Source of the DNA: Variovorax paradoxus
GTDB taxonomy: Bacteria > Pseudomonadota > Gammaproteobacteria > Burkholderiales > Burkholderiaceae_C
DNA: 64,000 nt
Direction of reading: 5' to 3'
Assembly (NCBI RefSeq): GCF_000834655.1
Contig: NZ_JXQQ01000136.1
Location: 27,688 to 91,687, forward strand
The notes beneath the pieces are model-generated. The model saw only the letters and a program-made list of their open reading frames with translations, searched no databases and was not told where the DNA came from. Position numbers and translations under genes: made by a program. Position 1 is the stretch's first letter. Each line of letters starts with the position of its first letter. This document shows positions 50,488 through 58,357 of this stretch, in pieces.

Positions 50488-52724
50488 AGTCCTGGAAATC
50501 ATTGTTGGGCACCGTGTGCGCCTTGGTGCTGGCAGCGTGCGGCGGGAGTGGCGGTGAGGGTGGAGGGAGCGGCGGCCTCGGAGTCTCCGGGACCCCGGGC
50601 AATTCGGGCGCGGCGGCAGCGTACGCCGAGAGCAGGCCCGAGACCCCCTTGCTTGCGCCGACCGTGGAACCAGAACTCGCCGGCGTCCCTGCATCGACGG
50701 TCGACAACTCCCGCGACCAGGCACGACCTGCCATCGATGCGGCCCGCGTGACGCCAGCGTCCAGCAGTACCTACCGTGTGTACGCGACCAACGGAATGGA
50801 ACTGAGCCTGTCGATCAACTTCGACAATTACACCTTCGAGATGACAGGCACCGACGAAGCGACCGCGCGCGGCACCTTCAGCGAAGACGCCGCCGAGCCG
50901 GGCAGCTACATCTTTAATAGCCCGCGCATCACGGGCGCCGCGAATACGGCGCGTTTTCGGGTGACGACCGACGCCATCGTGGGTGCGTTTCCGTTCTCAA
51001 AGGCCAACATCACGCCTGCCACCTATGCGGTCCAGGCTTTTGTGGCCGCACGCACGTTCGTCACGGACGCAACTGAACTAGACGGCACGTACAACCGGTT
51101 CGGCGTGAGCCGCGTCGGCAGCGCTGCGGATTCGCTGGCCCAGCAGATCCGCATTTATGGTGGCGGCACCATGCTCCAGCTTTGCAACTCGCCTCTGGGG
51201 GGCGCACTGGGCACTTGCCCGAGCAATATGGTGTTCGACTATCCGCTGGCGGCGGGACCCGATGGGACCTGGAGCGTCCGCAACAGTGGCAGCGCCGAGG
51301 AAGCGGTCGCGTTCCGCGTGGCGCGGATCGGAGGCCAGAACGTCTATCTCGCAGCTGGCGCGCCCTCCGACACAACGGGGCGACGCGTGATGAAAATCGC
51401 GTTGCCGGATACCCCGATCCCATTCTTTCCCGTGTCAGCGCGGGGCGCGGCGACCGATGGCACGTACGGCAAGGTCACGATGACCTACACCAACTACAGC
51501 ACACGCTACACGTCACCCGACGCTACAACCAATGGCTTCGCCTATTGGGGCGGCACGATCAGCGGCACAAGCGGCATGCGAGTTGTCAATAGCCAAGGGT
51601 CGGACCGCTACTTGGCGATACGCAGCGACGCGCTCGTTGTTGCTACCAGCGTGCCCGCGACGTGGGGCTCTGGAGCCAAGGGCTACATGCAGATCGGCCT
51701 GATCACCGGGCAGCCATCGATCGACCCGCGAAACGGCTATTACGCAGTGTTCGCCACCAACGGTTGGCGCCACACACTGGCTCTCGACTTCGACACCCAG
51801 ACCTATGGCGTCAGCGACGAGGCATTTCATTCAACGGCCGGAAAGTTCGAGCCGGACGCCTATGAAGCCGGAACGTTCGTTTTCGACAGCACCCGCATCA
51901 CCGCACCAGGCAATACAGCCCGATTCCGGACGACCAACGGCGCGGTGGTCGCAGGCGCGTTCCCGTTCGTGCTGGGACAGCCCACATCCACCATCTATTC
52001 GGTGCAGCCGTTTTTCGCGATGTCTACGTCTCTTTCCGGCACTGACCTGGATGGGACCTACAACCGGTCGAGCCTGGCCGTGTCGGGAACGGGAGGGACG
52101 GTTCGCCACCAGCAGGTCCGTATATCTGGCGCAGGAACATCCATGGTCATTTGCCAGGATGCGGCACTGCTGACAGTGGACAGTTGCCCGGAAGCCTCGA
52201 AGGTCAGCTATGCACTGTCCCCGACCTTCGACCCGAAAACACGGCGCTACGTCAACCTGAGCAACGCAGCGGATACCGGCGAAATATCGGCAGGGCGGAT
52301 CACCACCTTGGTCGGCAATCTGTTCATCACCCAGAACATCCTCGCATCGAGCAGCGATGCGCTCAGAACCAATGCCCCGGCCTTCAGCATTGCATTGCAG
52401 GATACGAGTGCATGGCCCGCCGTTTCAGCGCGCGGTGCATCGAATTTCGATGCCTCTACGGACGGCGCCCAGGTGCTGCGCGCGCCCTGGAACAGCGTAG
52501 CGCTGAACGCGAGCCAGTACCTGCGCAGTTCGAGTTTTCCGGATGGCTCCACCAAGAGCATCGCGCTTGCTGTCGAGGCTCCAGAGAGTGGCGCGCCGCA
52601 GAACATGCGCCGCGTCTCGGGAGGTGCCTACAACGGCGTCGTGATGCAAGCCGGAAGACTGGCCGTCATGACCGGCTCTGTCGGACCCAGGGAAGGCATC
52701 GTCGAGCTGAGCCTGATCGACTGA
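50484..52724 (+). CDS. Large lipoprotein built of two tandem copies of an unrecognised domain
   Basis: A 746-residue lipoprotein: signal ending in LAAC (Cys19), a Gly/Ser-rich linker, then two related halves. Half 1 (from about residue 95) has YRVYATNGMELSLSINFDNY, NSPRITGAANTARFR, LDGTYNRFGVSRVG and VFDYPLAAGPDG. Half 2 (from about residue 415) has YYAVFATNGWRHTLALDFD, DSTRITAPGNTARFR and LDGTYNRSSLAVSG. Beta-rich composition and several Cys suggest a surface or periplasmic beta-structured module. No known family is recognised. Its codon usage looks slightly less GC-rich than its neighbours. The start is supported by GGGAGAAGG. Confidence 0.85.
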   Translation: MKSWKSLLGTVCALVLAACGGSGGEGGGSGGLGVSGTPGNSGAAAAYAESRPETPLLAPTVEPELAGVPASTVDNSRDQARPAIDAARVTPASSSTYRVYATNGMELSLSINFDNYTFEMTGTDEATARGTFSEDAAEPGSYIFNSPRITGAANTARFRVTTDAIVGAFPFSKANITPATYAVQAFVAARTFVTDATELDGTYNRFGVSRVGSAADSLAQQIRIYGGGTMLQLCNSPLGGALGTCPSNMVFDYPLAAGPDGTWSVRNSGSAEEAVAFRVARIGGQNVYLAAGAPSDTTGRRVMKIALPDTPIPFFPVSARGAATDGTYGKVTMTYTNYSTRYTSPDATTNGFAYWGGTISGTSGMRVVNSQGSDRYLAIRSDALVVATSVPATWGSGAKGYMQIGLITGQPSIDPRNGYYAVFATNGWRHTLALDFDTQTYGVSDEAFHSTAGKFEPDAYEAGTFVFDSTRITAPGNTARFRTTNGAVVAGAFPFVLGQPTSTIYSVQPFFAMSTSLSGTDLDGTYNRSSLAVSGTGGTVRHQQVRISGAGTSMVICQDAALLTVDSCPEASKVSYALSPTFDPKTRRYVNLSNAADTGEISAGRITTLVGNLFITQNILASSSDALRTNAPAFSIALQDTSAWPAVSARGASNFDASTDGAQVLRAPWNSVALNASQYLRSSSFPDGSTKSIALAVEAPESGAPQNMRRVSGGAYNGVVMQAGRLAVMTGSVGPREGIVELSLID

Positions 52725-52740
52725 GCGCGCCGGTGGTCCG

Positions 52741-53610
52741 TCAGGCTGCTTCCAGCCCCAGCAGCCTGACCGCATTCCCCTTCAGGATCCCCGGCATCAC
52801 CTCCGGCTTGAACCCCGCCACTTCGAAGTCCTTCATCCACCGGTCGGGCGTGATCAGCGGGTAATCGCTGCCGAAGAGGATGCGGTCCTTGAGCAGCGTG
52901 TTGGCGTATTGCACGAGCTGCTTGGGAAAGTACTTCGGGCTCCAGCCCGACAGGTCGATCCACACGTTGGGCTTGTGCGTCGCCACGCTCAGTGCCTCGT
53001 CCTGCCAGGGGAAGCTCGGGTGGGCCATGACGATCTGCATGTCGGGGAAGTCGATGGCCACGTCGTCCAGGTGCATCGGGTTGCTGTATTCGAGGCGCAG
53101 GCCCCCGCCGCAGCGCATGCCCGAGCCGATGCCGCTGTGGCCGGTGTGGAAGATGGCCGGCAGGCCGTATTCGGCGATCACTTCGTAGAGGGGCCAGGCC
53201 ATCCTGTCGTAGGGGTGGAAGGCCTGCACCGTCGGATGGAACTTGAAGCCCTTCACGCCGTGCTCCTCGATGAGCCTTCGCGCCTCGCGTGCGCCCATCT
53301 TTCCCTTGTGCGGATCGATGCTCGCGAAGGCAATCATGATGTCGCTGTTCGCTGCCGCGGCCTCGGCGATTTCCTCGTTCGGGATGCGGCGGCGGCCCAT
53401 GTTCGATTCGGCATCGACCATGAACATCACCAGCCCGATCTTCCTTTCGCGGTAGTACGCCACGCTCTCGGCGATGGTCGGGCGGCCGCTCGAGCCGAAG
53501 TACTTGTCGGCGGCGCGGTCGTACTCCTCGCCGTAGTTGTCGAACGGGTTCCAGCAACTCACTTCGGCGTGGGTGTGGATGTCGATGGCGATCAGGTTCC
53601 GGTGGTCCAT
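52741..53610 (-). CDS. Amidohydrolase (ACMSD/OMA-type metal-dependent hydrolase)
   Basis: A 289-residue TIM-barrel enzyme of the amidohydrolase-2 family. Metal ligands are visible: IDIHTHAE near the N-terminus, IFHTGHSG and VMAHPSFPW, and the acidic residue in ILFGSDYPLI. Family members decarboxylate or hydrate ring-cleavage products. It is divergent from the crotonase gene and faces away from the CoA-catabolic cluster, sharing its promoter region. GGAG precedes the ATG by nine bases. The substrate is unknown. Confidence 0.87.
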   Translation of the reverse strand: MDHRNLIAIDIHTHAEVSCWNPFDNYGEEYDRAADKYFGSSGRPTIAESVAYYRERKIGLVMFMVDAESNMGRRRIPNEEIAEAAAANSDIMIAFASIDPHKGKMGAREARRLIEEHGVKGFKFHPTVQAFHPYDRMAWPLYEVIAEYGLPAIFHTGHSGIGSGMRCGGGLRLEYSNPMHLDDVAIDFPDMQIVMAHPSFPWQDEALSVATHKPNVWIDLSGWSPKYFPKQLVQYANTLLKDRILFGSDYPLITPDRWMKDFEVAGFKPEVMPGILKGNAVRLLGLEAA

Positions 53611-53669
53611 CTCATTGTCTCCAGTACGGGTAAATCCCTAGTATTCGGGAGGCTCAAATGCCTTGAATT

Positions 53670-53692
53670 GATTATTTCTCATAACCATAATC
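53670..53692. promoter_or_regulatory. AT-rich inverted repeat in the divergent amidohydrolase/crotonase promoter
   Basis: GATTAT (53670-53675) and ATAATC (53687-53692) are 6-base arms of an AT-rich dyad in the 103 bases between the divergent genes. MarR proteins typically bind such AT-rich palindromes, and a MarR gene ends this cluster at 60632. A role as its operator is inference. Confidence 0.45.
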
Positions 53693-53713
53693 GAACGCAA
53701 CCCCCAACACATC

Positions 53714-54487
53714 ATGACCAATCCCGACCTCCAACTCGACATTCGCGACGACGTCGCCATCGTCCGCCTCGCGCGCGGCGCCAAGCGCAATGCGCTGTCG
53801 GACGGCCTGATCCTCGCGTTGCGCGACACCTTCGAGCAACTGCCCTCCACCGTGCGCGCCGCGGTGCTCGACGGCGAGGGCCCGCACTTCTGCGCCGGCC
53901 TGGACCTGAGCGAACTCAAGGAGCGCGACGCCGGACAGGGCATGCAGCACTCGCGCCTGTGGCACGCGGCGCTCGACCTGATCCAGCACGGCCCGGTGCC
54001 GGTGGTCGCGGCGCTGCACGGCGCGGTGGTCGGCGGCGGTCTCGAACTGGCGAGCGCCTGCCACATCCGCGTGGCCGACCGCTCCACCTTCTACGCACTG
54101 CCCGAAGGCTCGCGCGGCATCTTCGTGGGCGGCGGCGGCTCGGTGCGCATTCCCAAGCTCATCGGCGTGGCGCGCATGACCGACATGATGATGACCGGCC
54201 GCGTCTACAACGCCGAAGACGGCGAGCGCGCCAACTTCGCACAGTACCTGGTCGACGAAGGCGCGGCCTTCGACAAGGCGTTCGAGCTCGCCAAGCGCAT
54301 CGCCACCAACGCGCCGCTGACCAACTACGCGCTGATGCACGCGCTGCCGCGCATCGCCGAGCAGTCGGCCGACCACGGCTTCTTCACCGAGGCGCTGATG
54401 TCCGGCATCGTGCAGGCCGCGCCCGAAGCGAAGGAGCGCGTGCGCGATTTCCTCGAAGGCCGCGGCGCGAAGGTGAGCAAGGGATGA
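53714..54487 (+). CDS. Crotonase-family enoyl-CoA hydratase
   Basis: A 257-residue crotonase-superfamily enzyme. The oxyanion-hole segments are HFCAGLDLSELKER and VVGGGLELASACHIRVAD; a glutamate in ALPEGSRGIFVGGGGS may be catalytic. It lies before a feruloyl-CoA-synthase-type ligase, so it may hydrate or cleave an aryl-propenoyl-CoA. Known feruloyl-CoA hydratase/lyases are similar in length, but I cannot confirm the lyase residues by eye. Confidence 0.9.
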   Translation: MTNPDLQLDIRDDVAIVRLARGAKRNALSDGLILALRDTFEQLPSTVRAAVLDGEGPHFCAGLDLSELKERDAGQGMQHSRLWHAALDLIQHGPVPVVAALHGAVVGGGLELASACHIRVADRSTFYALPEGSRGIFVGGGGSVRIPKLIGVARMTDMMMTGRVYNAEDGERANFAQYLVDEGAAFDKAFELAKRIATNAPLTNYALMHALPRIAEQSADHGFFTEALMSGIVQAAPEAKERVRDFLEGRGAKVSKG

Positions 54488-54515
54488 GCGCCGCACGACC
54501 GCCCGAAGGCGCTCG

Positions 54516-54535
54516 CCCCCTCCCTTGGGAGGGGG
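54516..54535. repeat. GC-rich hairpin of an intergenic repeat (copy 1)
   Basis: CCCCCTCCC-TT-GGGAGGGGG is a perfect 9-base stem. It belongs to a longer GC-rich element spanning about 54490-54572 that fills the gap between the crotonase and CoA-ligase genes. Its 3' end GGGGGAGG lies seven bases before the ligase ATG and seems to serve as its Shine-Dalgarno. A related element is at 57220-57330. Confidence 0.55.
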
Positions 54536-54578
54536 TATGCGAAGCCACGCAGTGGCGCAGCATGGGGGAGGCTTCCAA

Positions 54579-56432
54579 ATGACCGCCATCCGCTATCGCC
54601 CGTTGGCTTTCGGCGTGACCCGCGCAGTGCTGCGCGATGGCGCGCCGGGCACGCAGTACCTCGAGGCCGAGACGCAGCTCGACGCCTACCGCGAGCGCAT
54701 GACCGACCGACTCGCGCACTGGGCCGAGCATGCGCCGGAGCGCACCTTCATCGCCCGCCGCGAACGGCTGGCCGGCGGCAGCACCGGCGACTGGCTGCGC
54801 GTGTCGTACGCGCAGGCATTGCGGGAAGCGCGCAGCATCGGACAGGCGCTGCTCGACCGCGACCTGGATGCCGAGCGACCCGTCGCGATCCTCAGCGAGA
54901 ACGGCATCGAGCACGCGTTGCTCGCCCTCGGCTGCCTCTACGCCGGCGTGCCCTATTGCCCGGTGTCGCCCCCCTACTCGCTGGTGAGCCAGGACTTCGA
55001 GAAGCTGCGCCACGTGCTGGACACGCTCACGCCGGGCCTCGTGTTCGCAGCCGATGCGGCGCGCTACGGCCGCGCCATCGAAGCCGCCGTGCCGGCCGGC
55101 ACCGAGGTCGTGCTCGCCGAAGGCCGCATCGACGGCCGCGCCACCACCCCGTTCCACGTGCTGGCGGCCACGCCGGCGACGCCCGCCATCGACGCCGCGA
55201 TGCGCGCGACCGGCCCCGACACCATCACCAAGTTCCTCTTCACCTCGGGCTCGACCAAGATGCCCAAGGCGGTGATCAACACGCACCGCATGTGGTGCGC
55301 CAACCAGCAGCAGCTGCGCCAGTCGATTCCCGCGCTGGGCGACGAGCCGCCGGTGCTGGTCGACTGGCTGCCCTGGAACCACACCTTCGGCGGCAACCAC
55401 AACGTGGGCATCGTGCTGGACAACGGCGGCACGCTCTACATCGACGACGGCAAGCCCACGCCCGCCGGCATGGCCGAGACGCTGCGCAACCTGCGCGAGG
55501 TCGCACCCACGGTCTACTTCAATGTGCCGACCGGCTTCGAGGCGATCGCCAACGCGATGGAGACCGACGCCGTGCTGCGCCGCAACCTGCTGTCGCGCGT
55601 GAAGATGTTCTTCTACTCGGGCGCCGCACTCTCGCAGCCCATCTGGGACAGCCTGCACAAGACGCAGGAAGCCGAAGTCGGCGAGCGCATCGTGATGGGC
55701 ACGGGCCTGGGCATGACCGAGTCGGGCCCGTTCGCGCTCTACGTGACCGGTCCCGAAGTGAAGTCGGGCGACATCGGCCTGCCCGCCGCCGGCATCGAAC
55801 TGAAGCTGATCGAGGTCGACGGCAAGACCGAGGTGCGCTACCGCGGCCCCAACATCACGCCCGGCTACTGGCGCGCGCCCGATGCCACGGCGGAGGCTTT
55901 CGACGAGGAAGGTTTCTTCTCGACCGGCGACGCCGTGAAGTGGATCGACGAGGACAACATCCACCGCGGCCTGCGCTTCGACGGCCGCATCGCCGAAGAC
56001 TTCAAGCTCGCCACCGGCACCTTTGTGAGCGTGGGCCCGCTGCGCGCGAAGATCATCGCGGCCGGCGCGCCTTACGTGCAGGACGCGGTGCTCACCGGCA
56101 TCAACCTGAAGGAAGTGGGCGCGCTGATCTTCCCGACGCAGAAGGTGCGGCAACTGGCCGGTCTCGCCGCCGACGTCCCGATGAAGCAGGTGCTCGAAAG
56201 CGCCCCGGTGCAGGCGCACTTCCAGCAAGTGGCAAACGAGCTGTCCGCCATGGGCACCGGCAGCGCCAACCGCATCGCGCGCCTGCACCTCATGGCCGAG
56301 CCGCCATCCATCGACAAGGGCGAAGTGACCGACAAGGGCTCGATCAACCAGCGCGCCGTACTCAAGCACCGCGCGGCGCTCGCCGAAGCGATGCACGCCG
56401 GCACGCTGCCCTTCACGCTCACGCCCCGATAA
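54579..56432 (+). CDS. fcs: Feruloyl-CoA-synthase-type acyl/aryl-CoA ligase
   Basis: A 617-residue adenylate-forming ligase. The P-loop FTSGSTKMPKAV is at about residues 221-232, YFNVPTGFEAIANAM precedes the adenylation motif GTGLGMTESGP (about 372-382), and the C-terminal catalytic lysine is near residue 585 in VTDKGSINQRAV. The long insertion-free N-terminal region PLAFGVTRAVLRDGA is typical of the feruloyl-CoA synthase clade. It activates a carboxylic acid to its CoA thioester. The specific acid is inferred from family and context. Confidence 0.85.
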   Translation: MTAIRYRPLAFGVTRAVLRDGAPGTQYLEAETQLDAYRERMTDRLAHWAEHAPERTFIARRERLAGGSTGDWLRVSYAQALREARSIGQALLDRDLDAERPVAILSENGIEHALLALGCLYAGVPYCPVSPPYSLVSQDFEKLRHVLDTLTPGLVFAADAARYGRAIEAAVPAGTEVVLAEGRIDGRATTPFHVLAATPATPAIDAAMRATGPDTITKFLFTSGSTKMPKAVINTHRMWCANQQQLRQSIPALGDEPPVLVDWLPWNHTFGGNHNVGIVLDNGGTLYIDDGKPTPAGMAETLRNLREVAPTVYFNVPTGFEAIANAMETDAVLRRNLLSRVKMFFYSGAALSQPIWDSLHKTQEAEVGERIVMGTGLGMTESGPFALYVTGPEVKSGDIGLPAAGIELKLIEVDGKTEVRYRGPNITPGYWRAPDATAEAFDEEGFFSTGDAVKWIDEDNIHRGLRFDGRIAEDFKLATGTFVSVGPLRAKIIAAGAPYVQDAVLTGINLKEVGALIFPTQKVRQLAGLAADVPMKQVLESAPVQAHFQQVANELSAMGTGSANRIARLHLMAEPPSIDKGEVTDKGSINQRAVLKHRAALAEAMHAGTLPFTLTPR

Positions 56433-56454
56433 ATCCCATTCAGGAGACACACAC

Positions 56455-57219
56455 ATGAAGATCGAAGGACAAGCCGCCCTCGTCACCGGCGGCGCATCGG
56501 GCCTGGGCGAAGCCACGGCGCGCGAGCTGGCGCGCCTGGGCGCGAAAGTCGCGGTGCTCGACCGCAACGCCGCGCTCGCCGAGAAGGTGGCAGCGGAAAT
56601 CGGCGGCGTCTCCTGCACCTGCGACATCACCGACACCGACAGCGTCACCGCGGCGCTCGACAAGGCGGCTGCCGCGCACGGCCCGGCGCGCATCCTGATG
56701 AACGTGGCCGGCATCGGCAGCGCCAAGCGCATCGTCGGCAAGGACGGCAACCCGGCGCCGCTCGAAGACTTCGTGCGCGTGGTCAACATCAACCTCATCG
56801 GCGGCTACAACATGGCGCGCCTCTTCGCCGCGCGCTGCGCCAAGCTCGAAGCGCTCGACAACGGCGAGAAGGGCGTGATGCTCTTCACCGCCTCGGTCGC
56901 GGCTTTCGACGGCCAGGTGGGCCAACAGGCCTACAGCGCCTCCAAGGGCGGCCTCGTCGGCATGACGCTGCCGATGGCGCGCGACCTCGCGCAGCACGCC
57001 ATCCGCGTGTGCACCGTGGCGCCCGGCCTCTTCGCCACGCCGCTGCTGCTGGAGCTGCCCGAAGCCGTGCAGCAGTCGCTGGCCGCGTCGATCCCGTTCC
57101 CGCCGCGCCTGGGCCAACCGTCGGAATTCGCCGAGCTCGCCTGCCACATCGTGACGAACGGCCACCTCAACGGCGAAGTGATCCGCCTCGACGGCGCCCT
57201 TCGAATGGCGCCGCGCTAG
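56455..57219 (+). CDS. Short-chain dehydrogenase (3-hydroxyacyl-CoA dehydrogenase type)
   Basis: A 254-residue SDR. The cofactor motif is TGGASGLGEATAREL, and the active site reads YSASKGGLVGMTL with the Tyr and Lys. The N-terminal MKIEGQAALVTGGASGLGEA and the C-terminal APGLFATPLLLELPEAVQQS resemble 17beta-HSD10/3-hydroxy-2-methylbutyryl-CoA dehydrogenases, which oxidise 3-hydroxyacyl-CoA. It starts 22 bases after the ligase gene and would act after the crotonase. Confidence 0.92.
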   Translation: MKIEGQAALVTGGASGLGEATARELARLGAKVAVLDRNAALAEKVAAEIGGVSCTCDITDTDSVTAALDKAAAAHGPARILMNVAGIGSAKRIVGKDGNPAPLEDFVRVVNINLIGGYNMARLFAARCAKLEALDNGEKGVMLFTASVAAFDGQVGQQAYSASKGGLVGMTLPMARDLAQHAIRVCTVAPGLFATPLLLELPEAVQQSLAASIPFPPRLGQPSEFAELACHIVTNGHLNGEVIRLDGALRMAPR

Positions 57220-57270
57220 ACATGACTGCCCCCCGCTTCGCACTCCGCTTCGCTGCGTGTCATTCGCCAC

Positions 57271-57282
57271 CTCCCGTGGGAG
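57271..57282. repeat. GC-rich hairpin of an intergenic repeat (copy 2)
   Basis: CTCCC-GT-GGGAG is the core stem of a GC-rich element filling 57220-57330 between the SDR and Bug-receptor genes. Its centre resembles the hairpin at 54516-54535 (CCTCCC...GGGAG), though the flanks differ. Both copies lie inside a co-directional gene cluster and bracket the ligase-SDR pair. Confidence 0.45.
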
Positions 57283-57356
57283 AGGCGCGGCTCGCCTTGG
57301 GGCGGCCCGGCGGCGGCAGCCTTGCCCATAATTTTTCCAAGACAGGAGACAAGACC

Positions 57357-58349
57357 ATGACCACCCGACGCCAGTTCGTGAACATGCTCGGCGGCACAGC
57401 CGCCATCGGCGCATTGCATCCCCTCGCCGCGCTCGCCCAGCTGGTGCAGCAGCAGGTGAAGATCTACTACGGCTTCCCCGCCGGCAGCGCGGGCGACAGC
57501 GTGGCCCGCCGCGTGGCCGACAAGGTCGGCAGCACGCCCTTCACCCAGACGAACCCGGTGGTCGAGAACAAGCCCGGCGCGGGCGGGCGCATCGCGCTCG
57601 ACACGCTCAAGACCTCGCCGGCCGACGGCTCGGTGCTGTGCCTCGCGCAGGCTTCGGCGCTGTCGATCTATCCGCACATCTACACCAAGCTGGCCTACGC
57701 TATTCCGGACTTCGCGCCCATCTCCATCGGCGCCGTCATGACGCACGGCCTGGCGGTCGGCCCCATGGTGCCGGCCAGCGTGAAGACGCTGAAGGACTAC
57801 ATCGCCTGGGCCAAGGCCAACCCCGGCCAGGCCAGCTACGGCTCGCCCGGCGCGGGTTCCACGCCGCACTTCCTGGGCGCGCTGCTCGGCCTGAGCACCG
57901 GTGCCGACCTGCGCCACGTGCCCTACCGCGGCTCGCTGCCCGGCATCAACGACGTGGTGGGCGGCCAGATCGCCTCGTGCATGACGCCCGCGGGCGACTG
58001 CCTGCCGTTCGCCAAGGCCGGCAAGCTGCGCGTGCTGGCCACCTCGGGCGCGCAGCGTCCGGCCTACCTGCCCGATGTGCCGACCTTCACCGAACAGGGC
58101 TTTCCGGAAATCGTGGCCGACGAATGGTTCGGCTTCTTCGCTCCGGCGAAGACGCCCGCCCCCATCGTCAACGCCGCGAGCACCGCGATCCAGGCTGCGC
58201 TCAAGGACAAGGCCGTGGCCGACGGCCTGCTGTCGGTCGGCCTGATCGCCCACGGCTCCTCGCCCGAGGAGATGAAGAAGTCGCTGCAGGCGGAATACGA
58301 ACGCTGGGGTCCGCTGGTCAAGAAGATCGGCTTCACGGCCGAGTCCTGA
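57357..58349 (+). CDS. Bug/TctC-type periplasmic receptor
   Basis: A 330-residue binding protein of the tripartite-tricarboxylate-transporter receptor (Bug) family. The export signal (MTTRRQFVNMLGGTAAI, Tat-like twin Arg) ends near LAALAQ. Family blocks are YYGFPAGSAGDSVARRVADK, VVENKPGAGGRIALD, YGSPGAGSTPHFLGALL and HVPYRGSLPGINDVVGGQI. No TctA/TctB membrane genes are beside it. Such orphans are common in this lineage and may act as a scavenging or sensing receptor for the same pathway substrate. GGAG precedes the ATG. Confidence 0.93.
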   Translation: MTTRRQFVNMLGGTAAIGALHPLAALAQLVQQQVKIYYGFPAGSAGDSVARRVADKVGSTPFTQTNPVVENKPGAGGRIALDTLKTSPADGSVLCLAQASALSIYPHIYTKLAYAIPDFAPISIGAVMTHGLAVGPMVPASVKTLKDYIAWAKANPGQASYGSPGAGSTPHFLGALLGLSTGADLRHVPYRGSLPGINDVVGGQIASCMTPAGDCLPFAKAGKLRVLATSGAQRPAYLPDVPTFTEQGFPEIVADEWFGFFAPAKTPAPIVNAASTAIQAALKDKAVADGLLSVGLIAHGSSPEEMKKSLQAEYERWGPLVKKIGFTAES

Positions 58350-58357
58350 AGCAGCTG

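Noticed and set aside
54384..56798. Minus-strand frame of 804 codons antisense to the CoA ligase
   Set aside because: Low-complexity His/Arg/Ala composition and exact antisense position to a clear gene; typical of high-GC DNA.
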